A stretch of 64,000 bases of DNA from Clostridiales bacterium (GCA_023663185.1 JAMPHY010000001.1:438994-502993), one strand, 5' to 3'; positions 52,805 through 62,961 are shown, numbered from the stretch's first letter. Made by a program: numbers and translations. Notes: generated by a model from the letters alone, not told the origin.

Positions 52805-54556
52805 TTATCTTGCGAACTGGCTCTGATACAGATTTGCATAAAATCCGTTCATCTTAAGCAATGTCTCGTGATTGCCCTGCTCGATGATATTTCCGTCCTT
52901 CATAACCAGAATTACATCGGCTTCTTTTATTGTAGAAAGCCTGTGCGCTACAATAAAACTGGTTCTGCCCTTCATCATGGTAGCAAACGCCTGCTGAATC
53001 TTTATCTCAGTTCTGGTATCTATCGAAGACGTAGCCTCGTCCAAAATCAACATCGGCGGCAGACAAAGCATAACCCTTGTAATACATAAGAGCTGTTTCT
53101 GTCCCTGTGAAAGACTTCCGCCGTCCTCCGTAATCACCGTATCGTAACCATTCGGCAGTCTCCTTATAAAGCTGTGGGCATGAGACGCCTTCGCCGCCGC
53201 AATTATTTCATCGTCAGTAGCGTCGGGCTTTCCCATCACGATATTCTCACGTATCGTACCTGTTTTAAGCCAAGTCTCCTGCAATACCATGCCATAATTT
53301 GCACGCAGGCTCTTTCTGGTTACTTCCCTGATATCATAGCCGTTCACGCAGATAGCCCCTGAATTAACGTCATAGAAACGCATAAGCAGATTAATGACCG
53401 TGGTTTTACCGCAGCCTGTCGGTCCTACTATCGCAATCCTCTGCCCCGGCTTAACGACAAGATTAAAATGCTCTATAAGCTTCTTATCCGCAACATAGGA
53501 AAAAGATACATTATTAAGCGTAACCGTACCGTCCGCATGTCCTAAGACAACCGCATTATCGGGCTCCGCAATCTGCGGTTCTTCTTCTATTAATTCAAAT
53601 ATCCTCGCTGCGCAGGCGAGCGCATTCTGTAACTCCGTCACCACTCCCGATATTTCGTTAAAAGGCTTAGTGTACTGGTTAGCATAGCTTAAGAAACAAG
53701 AAAGCTGTCCTACGCTTATACCGCCGCGAATAGCCAGAATCGCTCCGCAGATTGCCACGCCCGCATACACAAGATTATTGACAAAACGGGTGGCAGGATT
53801 GGTAATCGAGGAGAAAAACAACGCCTTTAGCGAAGCCTTCTGCAGCCTTCCGTTAATTTCATCAAATGTCTCCATCGACTCGTCTTCATGTGAAAACGCC
53901 TGCACGATTTTCTGGTTTCCTATCATTTCATCAATAAAAGCGGTCTGCTCCCCTCTTATTTCCGACTGCTTCTTAAACATGGTAAAAGTTTTCTTCGCTA
54001 TAAAGCCCGCCACGAGAAACGAAACCGGCGTAATAAGCACTACGACTCCGGTAATTCCAATATTAATACTGAGCATAAATCCAAGTGTCCCGACAATAGT
54101 AATAACGCCGGTAAAGAACTGCGTAAACCCCATCAAAAGACCGTCTGCAAACTGGTCCACGTCCGCAATAACGCGGCTCACTATCTCTCCATAGGAATGT
54201 CCGTCGATATATTTAAGCGGAAGTATCTCTATTTTATGAAACGCCTCGTTACGCACGTCCTGAACTATCCTATATGTCATCTTATTATTACATACGTTCA
54301 TCAACCATTGCGAGAGCGCGGTAATCATAATAGCGACTGCCATCTTCTTTAAAATCTCAAATATCCCCGCAAAGTCCACATGTCCCTTTTCTATAATAAG
54401 GTCGATGGCGTATCCGGTCAAAATAGGAAGATACAGCGTAAGCGCCACGCTAAGCGCCGCCATAATAATTGACAAAACCAGATAGAACCAATATTTTCTG
54501 ACATACCGCAGCACCTTTATAAGCGTCGCGCTCTGTTTCACTTTTGCCTGTTCCAT
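52805..54556 (-). CDS. ABC exporter half-transporter, catalytically intact partner
   Basis: A 583-aa protein with six membrane helices and a C-terminal ATPase domain. Walker A is GPTGCGKTT, the signature LSQGQKQLL is non-canonical, Walker B ends in the catalytic glutamate (MLILDEATSS) and the H-loop is IVAHRLST. It pairs with the gene just upstream (30 bases) to form a heterodimeric exporter of the BmrCD/LmrCD/TM287-288 type. Substrates of such pumps are drugs, lipids or peptides. Confidence 0.95.
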   Translation of the reverse strand: MEQAKVKQSATLIKVLRYVRKYWFYLVLSIIMAALSVALTLYLPILTGYAIDLIIEKGHVDFAGIFEILKKMAVAIMITALSQWLMNVCNNKMTYRIVQDVRNEAFHKIEILPLKYIDGHSYGEIVSRVIADVDQFADGLLMGFTQFFTGVITIVGTLGFMLSINIGITGVVVLITPVSFLVAGFIAKKTFTMFKKQSEIRGEQTAFIDEMIGNQKIVQAFSHEDESMETFDEINGRLQKASLKALFFSSITNPATRFVNNLVYAGVAICGAILAIRGGISVGQLSCFLSYANQYTKPFNEISGVVTELQNALACAARIFELIEEEPQIAEPDNAVVLGHADGTVTLNNVSFSYVADKKLIEHFNLVVKPGQRIAIVGPTGCGKTTVINLLMRFYDVNSGAICVNGYDIREVTRKSLRANYGMVLQETWLKTGTIRENIVMGKPDATDDEIIAAAKASHAHSFIRRLPNGYDTVITEDGGSLSQGQKQLLCITRVMLCLPPMLILDEATSSIDTRTEIKIQQAFATMMKGRTSFIVAHRLSTIKEADVILVMKDGNIIEQGNHETLLKMNGFYANLYQSQFAR

Positions 54557-54586
54557 TATATATTCCTTTCTGACTCACATGGTCAA

Positions 54587-56296
54587 TCACACCTGCGAAT
54601 AATAAATCTCCTGATACACCTGACACTTCTCAAGCAACTCTTCATGTGTCCCGATACCCGCTACCCTGCCGTCGTCCAATACGATAATCTTATCCGCATG
54701 CTGAATCGACGAAGTTCTCTGCGATACAATGAAAACTGTAGTATTTTCGCCCATCTCGCGTATTGACTTACGCAGTCTGGCGTCGGTCGCATAGTCCAAT
54801 GCGGACGCGCTATCGTCAAGAATCAGGATTTCCGGCTGTTTGACTACCGCTCTGGCAATCGTCAGACGCTGCCTCTGTCCGCCTGAAAGATTTTTGCCGC
54901 CCTGCGCTATCTGCTCGTCAAGTCCTTTTGGCTTCATATCTACAAATTCCTTCGCCTGCGAGATTTCAAGCGCCCTGTTCATTTCTTCTTCCGTCGCGTC
55001 TGCTCTGCCCCATGCAAGATTATCCCTTATGCTGCCCTTAAAAAGAACCGCTTTTTGCATAACCATGCCAACCTTATCTCGCAACTCGTCCATACGGTAA
55101 TCTTTAACGTCCTTACCGTCCACTTTTACGCTGCCCTTAGTCGCATCATAAAAGCGCGGAATCAGATGTACCAGCGAGGATTTACCCGAACCGGTACCGC
55201 CAATGACTCCTATGGTCTGACCTTTTTTTACCTTAAAATCAATATCGCTTAACGACTCCGCTCCCGCATTAGCATAGGTGAGCGCAACATGCTCAAATTC
55301 TACGGCATAGTCGCCATTTTTTTGTTCCGCCGCAGAGGACTTCCACGCCATGCCCGGCTCTATCTCGAAGACTCCTTTGATACGGTTAGCGCAGGCGAGC
55401 GCTTTAGTAATTGTAATAATCAGGTTGGCAAGCTTTATCAGCTCTATGAGAATCTGCGACATATAGTTGACTAAGGCAACCACCTCGCCCTGTGTGATAT
55501 ATCCGGTATCTACGCGGACTGCGCCCGTATAAATCAACGCTATAGTAGCGACGTTTACGATGACAAATGTGACCGGATTAGTCAATGCAGATAATTTACC
55601 TACGAATAACTGCATGTCGGTCAATTCCTGATTGCTGCGCTCAAACGCCTCTATTTCCTGCTCTTCTTTATGAAAAGCCCTGATAACTCTGACGCCGGTA
55701 AGATTTTCCCTCGTCCTGCCAAGCACATTGTCCAAGCCTGCCTGAACTTTCTTATAGAGCGGCATCGTAATCATCATAATGCCGAATACGACTATCGAAA
55801 GAAGCGGTATCGCCACTACAAAGATAAGCGCCGCTTTCACATCAATCGTAAACGCCATAATCATTGCGCCAAATACAATAATGGGAGAACGAAGAAAGAG
55901 CCTTAACACCATATTTACGCCATTCTGCACCTGATTGACGTCAGACGTCATGCGCGTAATCATTGTAGATGTTCCCAGCGTATCTATCTCAGAAAATGAA
56001 AGACTCTGCAAATGTTTAAAAAGCGAATGTTTTAACTGTGTTGAGAAGCCTATTGCTGCCTTTGCCGCATAATACTGCGCCGTTATCGAGCAGACAAGCC
56101 CTATCAGCCCAAGCAGTACCAGCACCAGTCCCATTCTTAATACATATGGCACATCGGCGCACGATATTCCGTAGTCGATTACCGCCGCCATAACGAGTGG
56201 GACAAACAGCTCAAAGGCCGCTTCCAACATTTTAAAAAGAGGAGCCAGAACCGTCTCCTTCTTATAATCCTTTAAAAAAGACAATAACTTTTTCAT
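54587..56296 (-). CDS. ABC exporter half-transporter, degenerate-site partner
   Basis: A 569-aa half-transporter with six helices. Walker A (GGTGSGKSS) and the canonical signature LSGGQRQRL are intact, but Walker B ends ILILDDSAS (Asp instead of Glu) and the H-loop has Gln (IVSQRTSS). This is the expected asymmetry: its canonical signature completes the active site of the partner, and its own site is non-hydrolytic. It is first in the pair. Confidence 0.95.
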   Translation of the reverse strand: MKKLLSFLKDYKKETVLAPLFKMLEAAFELFVPLVMAAVIDYGISCADVPYVLRMGLVLVLLGLIGLVCSITAQYYAAKAAIGFSTQLKHSLFKHLQSLSFSEIDTLGTSTMITRMTSDVNQVQNGVNMVLRLFLRSPIIVFGAMIMAFTIDVKAALIFVVAIPLLSIVVFGIMMITMPLYKKVQAGLDNVLGRTRENLTGVRVIRAFHKEEQEIEAFERSNQELTDMQLFVGKLSALTNPVTFVIVNVATIALIYTGAVRVDTGYITQGEVVALVNYMSQILIELIKLANLIITITKALACANRIKGVFEIEPGMAWKSSAAEQKNGDYAVEFEHVALTYANAGAESLSDIDFKVKKGQTIGVIGGTGSGKSSLVHLIPRFYDATKGSVKVDGKDVKDYRMDELRDKVGMVMQKAVLFKGSIRDNLAWGRADATEEEMNRALEISQAKEFVDMKPKGLDEQIAQGGKNLSGGQRQRLTIARAVVKQPEILILDDSASALDYATDARLRKSIREMGENTTVFIVSQRTSSIQHADKIIVLDDGRVAGIGTHEELLEKCQVYQEIYYSQV

Positions 56297-56346
56297 AATA
56301 ATTCCTCATTCCTGCCCATGCCGCCGGGCTGGATAACCGCCAACTT

Positions 56347-57717
56347 TCAGATAAGCTCTATAGCATCTTGTATATTAGATACTCCTATTATTTTTACATT
56401 ATCCATATTTTTAAGCTGTTTTTCGCAGACCTTCGGAATAACGCAGGTTGTATAACCCATCTTGACCGCTTCTTTAACGCGCTGCTCTATCATGCTGATA
56501 CTGCGGACTTCCCCGCTTAAGCCTACTTCCCCGAATGCCGCCATTTTATCATCAATAGCCCTGTTTTTAAAACTTGAAGCTACAGCTAGCGCAATTCCTA
56601 AATCTATCGCAGGCTCGGTTATTCTCATGCCGCCCGCAAGATTAACATAAGCGTCGCAGTCTGACATTTGCAACTGCACCCTTTTCTCCAAAACAGCCAT
56701 GAGCAGATTAATCCTGTTAAAATCCGTGCCGATAGCCTGTCTTCTGGGAAAGCCGAAATTGGTACGGCATACAAGAGCCTGTATTTCCACAAGAATCGGT
56801 CTGGTACCCTCCATAGAGCATGAGACGATAGAGCCGCTTGCGCCTTCGGGTTTGCCCTCCAGCATAAATTCGGAAGGGTTTTCCACCTCCACAAGTCCCT
56901 GCTCCCGCATCTCGAAAACCCCGATTTCATTGGTTGAGCCGAAACGATTCTTCACTCCTCTTAGTATACGGTATGAAGCATGTCTGTCGCCCTCAAAGTA
57001 CAAAACCGTATCGACCATATGCTCAAGCACGCGCGGTCCCGCCACGGTTCCTTCTTTAGTCACATGTCCTACTATGAATATAGAGCTTCCAAGCCCCTTA
57101 GCAAGCTGTAAAAAGATGTTCGTCGCCTCTCTGACTTGCGATACGCTGCCCGGAGCCGAGGAAACATCTTCCTGATATACGGTCTGAATTGAATCAATTA
57201 TAATAATATCCGGCGTGAGTCGTCTGATTGTTTCTTCTATTATACCCAGATTAGTTTCACACAAAAGCAGGAGACTCTCACTAAATTCTCCTATGCGGTT
57301 TGCTCTTAGCTTAATCTGTTTTAACGATTCCTCACCCGAAATATACAGAACCTTTCTATTATTGTTAGCCATATTACGACATACTTGTAAGAGAAGCGTA
57401 GACTTACCTATTCCGGGATCTCCACCTACCAGTATCAAAGAGCCCGGCACAATTCCGCCGCCTAACACTCTATCCAATTCTTTTATATCGGTAGACAGTC
57501 TTTCTTCATCATGCAGCGCGATATCGGCAAGCTTGGAAGGCTTTGCTTCTTCCCGTCTTGCCACAGCAGCCTGAGTATTTCCCGAACTTTTGGCGCTTAT
57601 CTTCTCTTCCACAAAGGTATTCCATTCCCTACACCCCGGACACTGTCCCATCCATTTAGACGACTCATATCCGCAGTTTTGGCAATAGAATACCGTAGTC
57701 ATTTTTGTTTTTGCCAT
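56347..57717 (-). CDS. radA: DNA repair protein RadA
   Basis: A 456-aa RadA/Sms, a RecA-like helicase that helps branch migration in recombination. It has a C4 zinc finger (CQNCGYESSKWMGQCPGC), Walker A GGDPGIGKST, the family motif KNRFGSTNE and a C-terminal Lon-protease-like domain (AIDLGIALAVASS, FGEVGLSGEVRSI). It lies downstream of clpC on the same strand, as in many Firmicutes. Confidence 0.97.
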   Translation of the reverse strand: MAKTKMTTVFYCQNCGYESSKWMGQCPGCREWNTFVEEKISAKSSGNTQAAVARREEAKPSKLADIALHDEERLSTDIKELDRVLGGGIVPGSLILVGGDPGIGKSTLLLQVCRNMANNNRKVLYISGEESLKQIKLRANRIGEFSESLLLLCETNLGIIEETIRRLTPDIIIIDSIQTVYQEDVSSAPGSVSQVREATNIFLQLAKGLGSSIFIVGHVTKEGTVAGPRVLEHMVDTVLYFEGDRHASYRILRGVKNRFGSTNEIGVFEMREQGLVEVENPSEFMLEGKPEGASGSIVSCSMEGTRPILVEIQALVCRTNFGFPRRQAIGTDFNRINLLMAVLEKRVQLQMSDCDAYVNLAGGMRITEPAIDLGIALAVASSFKNRAIDDKMAAFGEVGLSGEVRSISMIEQRVKEAVKMGYTTCVIPKVCEKQLKNMDNVKIIGVSNIQDAIELI

Positions 57718-57735
57718 AAAACCTCTTGCTTTATC

Positions 57736-58146
57736 TTATTTTACTATTCTTACGCTTACTTCTCCGATACCTGCAAGCTCTACGCTTATACTCAGCTTGC
57801 CGCCCAGATTAGTTTTCATTCTTCCTATACTCTCGTCATTAATATAAACTTCGTATTCGGCTTCATCTTCCAAGCCTACGGTAATCTGGGCGTCCTCGTC
57901 GCCCTCTACCTTAAAGCTTACGCCGTTTTCTTTTTCAATGAAATCATTGACACTGGTGCCCGGTACGGATTCATATGCGAACATACCGTTCTTCTCAAGC
58001 TTGGTTATGCTCTTATAGGTTTTCACCTTCAATAAGTCGCCCCTATGCTCGAAATCTTCCACTTTTGCCTTTGCCGCCAGCTTATGATTTCCAAAGCTGA
58101 CTGCACCGTCCTTCTCTGTACGGATTAATTCTTCTACTACAGCCAT
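57736..58146 (-). CDS. conserved-looking protein between clpC and radA
   Basis: A 136-aa soluble protein, mostly beta with alternating charged residues (DGAVSFGNHKLAAKAKVEDF, then EDAQITVGLEDEAEYEVYIND and GGKLSISVELAGIGEVSVRIVK). I do not recognise a family or active site; related Clostridial proteins are sometimes labelled endosialidase without support. A strong AGGAGG site precedes the start. It is in the clpC-radA gene run. Confidence 0.7.
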   Translation of the reverse strand: MAVVEELIRTEKDGAVSFGNHKLAAKAKVEDFEHRGDLLKVKTYKSITKLEKNGMFAYESVPGTSVNDFIEKENGVSFKVEGDEDAQITVGLEDEAEYEVYINDESIGRMKTNLGGKLSISVELAGIGEVSVRIVK

Positions 58147-58210
58147 TGCTCTTTCCTCCTGCGTCTAAATATTATGCTGTCCGCTGCTAATTTTAAGTTA
58201 TGCGGCTTAT

Positions 58211-60652
58211 TCACTGTTTTACCACATAGGCAACTTTCTTGCCTTTAAGAGTGGCGGATACCTTATCTCCGCTTTTTACTCTGCCTGAGAGAATTTCTTC
58301 TGCAAGCGAATCTTCTATCTCCGTCTGAATAGCGCGCCTCATCGGTCTTGCCCCCATCTTAGAATCCAGATATTTCTCCACTATATACTCCTTAAGCGCC
58401 GGCGTAATAGTCAGGTCGATATCCATCTGGGCACTGCACCTTTTCACAAGATTTTTGGATAAAAGCGCCACTATATCCTTCATATTATCTTTATTCAGAG
58501 CATGGAATACCATAATTTCATCAATTCTGTTGATAAATTCCGGCTTGAAAATTCTCTTTACCTCTTCCATAACTCCGGTTTTCATTTTCTCATAATCCTG
58601 CTTTTCACTTCCGCCAGAGGTAAAACCAAGATTCTTAGGCTCCACGATTTTCTGCGCTCCGGCGTTGGAAGTCATTATCAGGATAGTATTCTTGAAGCTG
58701 ACCTTGCGCCCTTTAGAGTCCGTAATATGCCCGTCGTCAAGCACCTGAAGCAGTATGTTGAATACGTCGGGGTGAGCCTTCTCTATTTCATCAAAAAGCA
58801 CCACCGAATACGGATTTCTTCTGATTTTCTCGCTAAGCTGCCCGCCTTCTTCAAAGCCCACATATCCGGGCGGAGAACCAATCATTTTAGATACTGAATG
58901 CCCTTCCATATATTCAGACATATCCACACGTATCAGCGCATTTTCCGAACCAAACATCGCCTCGGCAAGCGCCTTGCTAAGCTCCGTCTTGCCTACTCCG
59001 GTAGGTCCTAAGAACAGGAATGAGCCAATCGGTCTGTTAGGGTCCTGAAGTCCGACGCGCCCTCTGCGCATAGCCTTAGCCACCGCCGTAACCGCTTCTT
59101 CCTGCCCGATAACACGCTTATGAAGCGTCGCTTCAAGCTTCATAAGTCTCTCGCTCTCTTTCTCGGCAAGCTTCTTGACCGGAATCTTAGTCCAGAGTGC
59201 GACTACTTCTGCAATTTCATTCTCACCGATACTAAGCGACTTCTTTTTATCTTCTTTCTCTAACTTTTTCACCATGCGCTCATACTTCTTTATCAGCGCT
59301 TCCTGCTTCTTCCTAAGTTCTGCCGCCTGTGTAAAAGCCTCAATTTTAATGGAACGTTCTATCTGCAAATCGACATTCTGGATTTCATCGGACAAATCCT
59401 TAAGCTTATCTGGCTGCTTCGACGCCTTAAGCCTTGCCGCTGCCGCCGCCTCGTCAATCAAATCTATCGCCTTATCCGGCAGGTTTCTGTCGTTGATATA
59501 TCTGGACGACAAAGCCACCGCAGCCTTTATCGCCTCCGGTGTGATTGCTACTTGATGATGGTCTTCATACTTATATGCAATGCCCTGTAAAATATTTTCA
59601 GCTTCTTCTATGGTAGGCTCCTCTATGGTAATCGGCTGGAATCTTCTTTCTAACGCCGCGTCGCGCTCTACATACTTGCGGTATTCCGCAATCGTCGTAG
59701 CCCCGATTAATTGTAACTCGCCTCTGGCAAGCGAAGGCTTGAGGATATTAGACGCATCAATTGCGCCCTCTGCTCCGCCAGCGCCGATAATGGTGTGCAT
59801 TTCGTCCAGAAAAAGTATGATATTTCCGTCTTCTATAACTTCCCTTATTACTTTTTTAATTCTTTCTTCAAATTCTCCGCGGTATTTACTGCCCGCCACC
59901 ATGCCGGATAAGTCAAGAGTCATTACCCTCTTTTCCTGCACGGTAAAAGGCACGTCGCCCGTGACAATCTTCATGGCAAGCCCTTCTACTACTGCGGTCT
60001 TGCCAACTCCGGGCTCTCCGACCAGACATGGATTATTTTTCGTCCTTCTGCTCAAAATCTGAACTACCCGACGTATCTCATCTTCCCTGCCGATAATGGG
60101 ATCAAGCTTTCCTTCTCTGGCAAGCGCCGTCAAGTCCCTGCTGTACTGCTCTAAAGTCGAGGTGGAAGACTTCTTTTTCTGCTTCTTCCCCAAATCTTCT
60201 TTATATAGGGATTTATCGGCTCCCATTGCCGTTAAAAGCTCCACATACAGCTTTTGAATGGAAATTCCCATTGTACTTAGAAGTCTGACCGCTACATTAT
60301 CGCCTTCCTTTAATATAGCGAGCAAAATATGCTCCGTTCCCGTCTTATCACAGTGAAAACGTTCAGCCTGCTTGTGCGCTTCAGCAAGCACGTTCTCAGC
60401 CCGTGGCGAATAACCGTCCTTTTCCGCCAGCATAACCGAACTCTCCGGCGCAATCAAATCTTCTATAAGTTCTTCTAACTGATACTCTTCTACTCCGCCG
60501 TTTATCAATACCGTTGCGGCGACTCCCGTATCCTCCCTGAGCAGACCAAGAAGTATATGCTCAGTTCCTACATAACTCTGCCGCAGGCTCTTTGCCGCAC
60601 GTCTGGCAAGCACAAGCGCCGTTCTTGCCTTATCAGTAAATCGTGACTGCAT
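58211..60652 (-). CDS. clpC: Clp protease ATP-binding subunit ClpC
   Basis: An 813-aa AAA+ unfoldase that feeds proteins to ClpP. Domains: two N-terminal Clp_N repeats (~1-140), AAA1 with Walker A GEPGVGKTAV, a UVR-containing middle coil (AELRKKQEALIKKYERM), AAA2 with GPTGVGKTELSKAL, and a D2-small domain. The start is 2 bases after the GntR regulator stop. No ctsR, mcsA or mcsB lies upstream, unlike Bacilli. Confidence 0.97.
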   Translation of the reverse strand: MQSRFTDKARTALVLARRAAKSLRQSYVGTEHILLGLLREDTGVAATVLINGGVEEYQLEELIEDLIAPESSVMLAEKDGYSPRAENVLAEAHKQAERFHCDKTGTEHILLAILKEGDNVAVRLLSTMGISIQKLYVELLTAMGADKSLYKEDLGKKQKKKSSTSTLEQYSRDLTALAREGKLDPIIGREDEIRRVVQILSRRTKNNPCLVGEPGVGKTAVVEGLAMKIVTGDVPFTVQEKRVMTLDLSGMVAGSKYRGEFEERIKKVIREVIEDGNIILFLDEMHTIIGAGGAEGAIDASNILKPSLARGELQLIGATTIAEYRKYVERDAALERRFQPITIEEPTIEEAENILQGIAYKYEDHHQVAITPEAIKAAVALSSRYINDRNLPDKAIDLIDEAAAAARLKASKQPDKLKDLSDEIQNVDLQIERSIKIEAFTQAAELRKKQEALIKKYERMVKKLEKEDKKKSLSIGENEIAEVVALWTKIPVKKLAEKESERLMKLEATLHKRVIGQEEAVTAVAKAMRRGRVGLQDPNRPIGSFLFLGPTGVGKTELSKALAEAMFGSENALIRVDMSEYMEGHSVSKMIGSPPGYVGFEEGGQLSEKIRRNPYSVVLFDEIEKAHPDVFNILLQVLDDGHITDSKGRKVSFKNTILIMTSNAGAQKIVEPKNLGFTSGGSEKQDYEKMKTGVMEEVKRIFKPEFINRIDEIMVFHALNKDNMKDIVALLSKNLVKRCSAQMDIDLTITPALKEYIVEKYLDSKMGARPMRRAIQTEIEDSLAEEILSGRVKSGDKVSATLKGKKVAYVVKQ

Positions 60653-60654
60653 TA

Positions 60655-61035
60655 TTATACTCCTCCATAATCCTCATATATTTCGTCTATAAGAGCATGC
60701 ACTTCTTCTCTGGAAATATTCTTACAATGTGCTTTAGCAAGAATTAACTGCATGGCTCTGCGCATCTCTTCTACCGCATTCATTTTATCGATATCTATCG
60801 CAATTACCGAGCCTTTTCTCCTGTCCAGCTTCACAAAGCCTTCCTGCCGCAGCATTGAATAGGCTTTATTGACAGTGTGCATATTAATTCCGATTCTGTC
60901 TGCAAGTTCCCTTACCGATGGAAGCGTATCGCCCTCTCTTAGTCTTGAGGCTGCAATCTCCATTACAATTTGATTTCTTAATTGCAGATATAAAGCCTCA
61001 TCACTGTTAAAATCCATTTCTATTTCAACTATCAT
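60655..61035 (-). CDS. GntR family (YtrA-like) transcriptional regulator
   Basis: A 126-aa short GntR protein: winged helix LYLQLRNQIVMEI, LREGDTLPSVRELADRIGINMHTVNKAYSML (read as two motifs), and only a ~50-residue helical C terminus as in the YtrA subfamily. GGAGG lies 4 bases before the start. It is translationally adjacent to clpC and takes the position that ctsR has in Bacilli, so it may control clpC. Confidence 0.93.
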   Translation of the reverse strand: MIVEIEMDFNSDEALYLQLRNQIVMEIAASRLREGDTLPSVRELADRIGINMHTVNKAYSMLRQEGFVKLDRRKGSVIAIDIDKMNAVEEMRRAMQLILAKAHCKNISREEVHALIDEIYEDYGGV

Positions 61036-61078
61036 AAGTCCTCCATTTCTGCATGTCTGACTTTATCTTCAACTCTTA

Positions 61079-62446
61079 CTAATCTTTGTCTTTATCCTTC
61101 ATATTAAGGAATTCAAATTCAAAATCATCATCGTCTGCTAAGAAGTTCTTTGCCTTCTTCTTCGGCGCAGGTTTGGGACGCTCTGTTACATCTTCCTCGT
61201 ATGACACTTCCCTTGCAGGCATTTTTTTCTCAGAATCTACAGGTCTTTTCTTAACAGGCTGCTGCTCGTCATGTGAGGCGCTCTTTCTCCTTACGGGTTC
61301 GCCGCTTCTATCCGCGCTGCTTCGGCTTGTGCCTGCGCTTCTTCCTTCTCTACTCTCTCTTCCTTCTCTGCTTACACGACCTTCGCGGTCTTTGCTTACT
61401 TTGCTTTCCCGATTGCTGTCCCTGCTGCTTCTATCAGCTTTCCAATTATAATCCTCGTCTACGTCCTCGCCAATATATGCGTCTCTTAATTTAAAGAACA
61501 TAAATGTCATGACTACGGCAAAGATAATAATTACCGCCACCAGAATAACAATAACTACACGCAATTTGGAAATATTTGACTCATCTATCTCAGCGTTGTG
61601 TTTCAGTGCGTCATATGCTGTAAGCAGGTCCACCAGATTCTGTCTGTAATGTGTCTCGCCGGTATTATCATGCAGATACCAGCCGTATCCTTTACCGTCC
61701 GGATCTTCATAAGTCACTTCATAATCAGGTATTTCCACCGGCTCTTCTACCGGAGTTTCCGGTTCTTGTTCAGAGTTCTCTTCTGCAGGAGGCTCTTCTA
61801 CCGGAACCATCTCCCCTAACTCTATCAGGTCAGAACGCACATATCCGCTCTTTTCACTTCCGCTTGTTCCCTTAAATACTACATAGTACCATGTTCTGCT
61901 GTCGCTTCCGATTGTCTGTCCACTTATTATAAGCGGCGTATTCTGAGGCATTGAATCAACTGCTCCGCTGCTGGTGGACGGCTTACTTCTGATTTTCGCT
62001 GCGGTAGCCGTAACCTTCGCATACTGCTGCGGTAACGCCGTCTCCGGCTCTTCTTCCGCTCCTGCCGCAGTAATCGTTGGCGTAGACGTTGTAGTTGTCG
62101 CAGGTGTAGTCGCTGCTGACGTATCTGTTCCGGTCGCTGACGTATCGCTCTTATTTATAAGGTCTGAGCGCACGAAGCCTCTTGTGTTGCCAGAAGTAAT
62201 TTCATACCAGACCGTCCCTGACGCATTCGTAACTTCATTGATAATGGTTACTTCCGTCCCTGCCGTCAAGCCGCCTACCACTTCACCGGTTGTATCGGCT
62301 GATTGTCTGACTTTAGCATTTTCTTTCACTGTTCCCGTCGAGTCTGCTAAGCTGACAGTCTTTTGCCCCATGAAAAACAACACGGCACAAATCATTACCA
62401 CTGATAACTTAATAAACCCAATACTGTTTTTTGCATTTTTTTTCAT
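61079..62446 (-). CDS. membrane protein with two extracellular SH3b domains and a charged tail
   Basis: A 455-aa protein. A signal/anchor (residues ~10-33) is followed by two bacterial SH3 domains (~38-97, ending WYEITSGNTRGFVRSDLI; ~143-207, ending WYYVVFKGTSGSEKSGYVRSDLI) separated by a Thr/Ala linker. After a Pro/Glu linker comes a transmembrane helix (VVIVILVAVIIIFAVVMTFMFF) and a ~130-residue Arg/Ser/Glu-rich cytoplasmic tail ending in acidic clusters. It probably binds cell wall and may relay contact inside. No enzyme motif is seen. Confidence 0.82.
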   Translation of the reverse strand: MKKNAKNSIGFIKLSVVMICAVLFFMGQKTVSLADSTGTVKENAKVRQSADTTGEVVGGLTAGTEVTIINEVTNASGTVWYEITSGNTRGFVRSDLINKSDTSATGTDTSAATTPATTTTSTPTITAAGAEEEPETALPQQYAKVTATAAKIRSKPSTSSGAVDSMPQNTPLIISGQTIGSDSRTWYYVVFKGTSGSEKSGYVRSDLIELGEMVPVEEPPAEENSEQEPETPVEEPVEIPDYEVTYEDPDGKGYGWYLHDNTGETHYRQNLVDLLTAYDALKHNAEIDESNISKLRVVIVILVAVIIIFAVVMTFMFFKLRDAYIGEDVDEDYNWKADRSSRDSNRESKVSKDREGRVSREGRESREGRSAGTSRSSADRSGEPVRRKSASHDEQQPVKKRPVDSEKKMPAREVSYEEDVTERPKPAPKKKAKNFLADDDDFEFEFLNMKDKDKD

Positions 62447-62496
62447 TTTTTTACCTCAACTCTTTCTTTTGTTGCTTAATGTTTTCAGATTATCTA

Positions 62497-62961
62497 TTAC
62501 TGATCTCGCGTAAAGCGCTTTGCACCTTCCTCGCCGTTATTACGTCCCATTCCAAAGCCTGACATCATCTTCTCATGCTTCTGACGTGCTTTTTCTTCAA
62601 GCACTTTCTTATAGGCAACTTCACAATTAGGACATACTCTTCCTGAACGAATACTTGCACCGCACATTTCGCATTTAAGAAATACAGTGGAACCATCGGC
62701 AACCTCCAGACGTGATTCCTTAAGCATTGTGCGAATCGTCTTCTGCTTTACCCCTGTAGCGTCCGCCGCCTGCGCCATTGTGACGCCCGCGTGCTGCTCG
62801 ACATAATTACGCACTTTACCATAATCGTCGTAGTCTACATATTTGCACTTCTCGCACCTATACTCGCCGCAGCCCTTAAACACCATCTCTCCGCCGCATT
62901 TAGGGCACTTTTCCGGACGATTGTATACGTCTAAATCCTTAAAGTCCTGTATGCTTCTCAT
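62497..62961 (-). CDS. zinc-finger / helix-turn-helix protein (YvyF-like)
   Basis: A 154-aa protein. An N-terminal ribbon (CPKCGGEM, then CEKCKYVD) is followed by a short helix-turn-helix (GVTMAQAADATGVKQKTIRTML) and a second ribbon (CEMCGASIRSGRVCPNC). The layout resembles the flagellar-operon protein YvyF/TIGR03826, but no flagellar gene is near. AAAGGAG precedes the start. A regulatory role is likely. Confidence 0.75.
   Translation of the reverse strand: MRSIQDFKDLDVYNRPEKCPKCGGEMVFKGCGEYRCEKCKYVDYDDYGKVRNYVEQHAGVTMAQAADATGVKQKTIRTMLKESRLEVADGSTVFLKCEMCGASIRSGRVCPNCEVAYKKVLEEKARQKHEKMMSGFGMGRNNGEEGAKRFTRDQ

Noticed and set aside
61086..61494. Leu/Ser/Arg-rich frames on the plus strand
   Set aside because: They mirror the charged low-complexity tail of the SH3b protein; no start signal.
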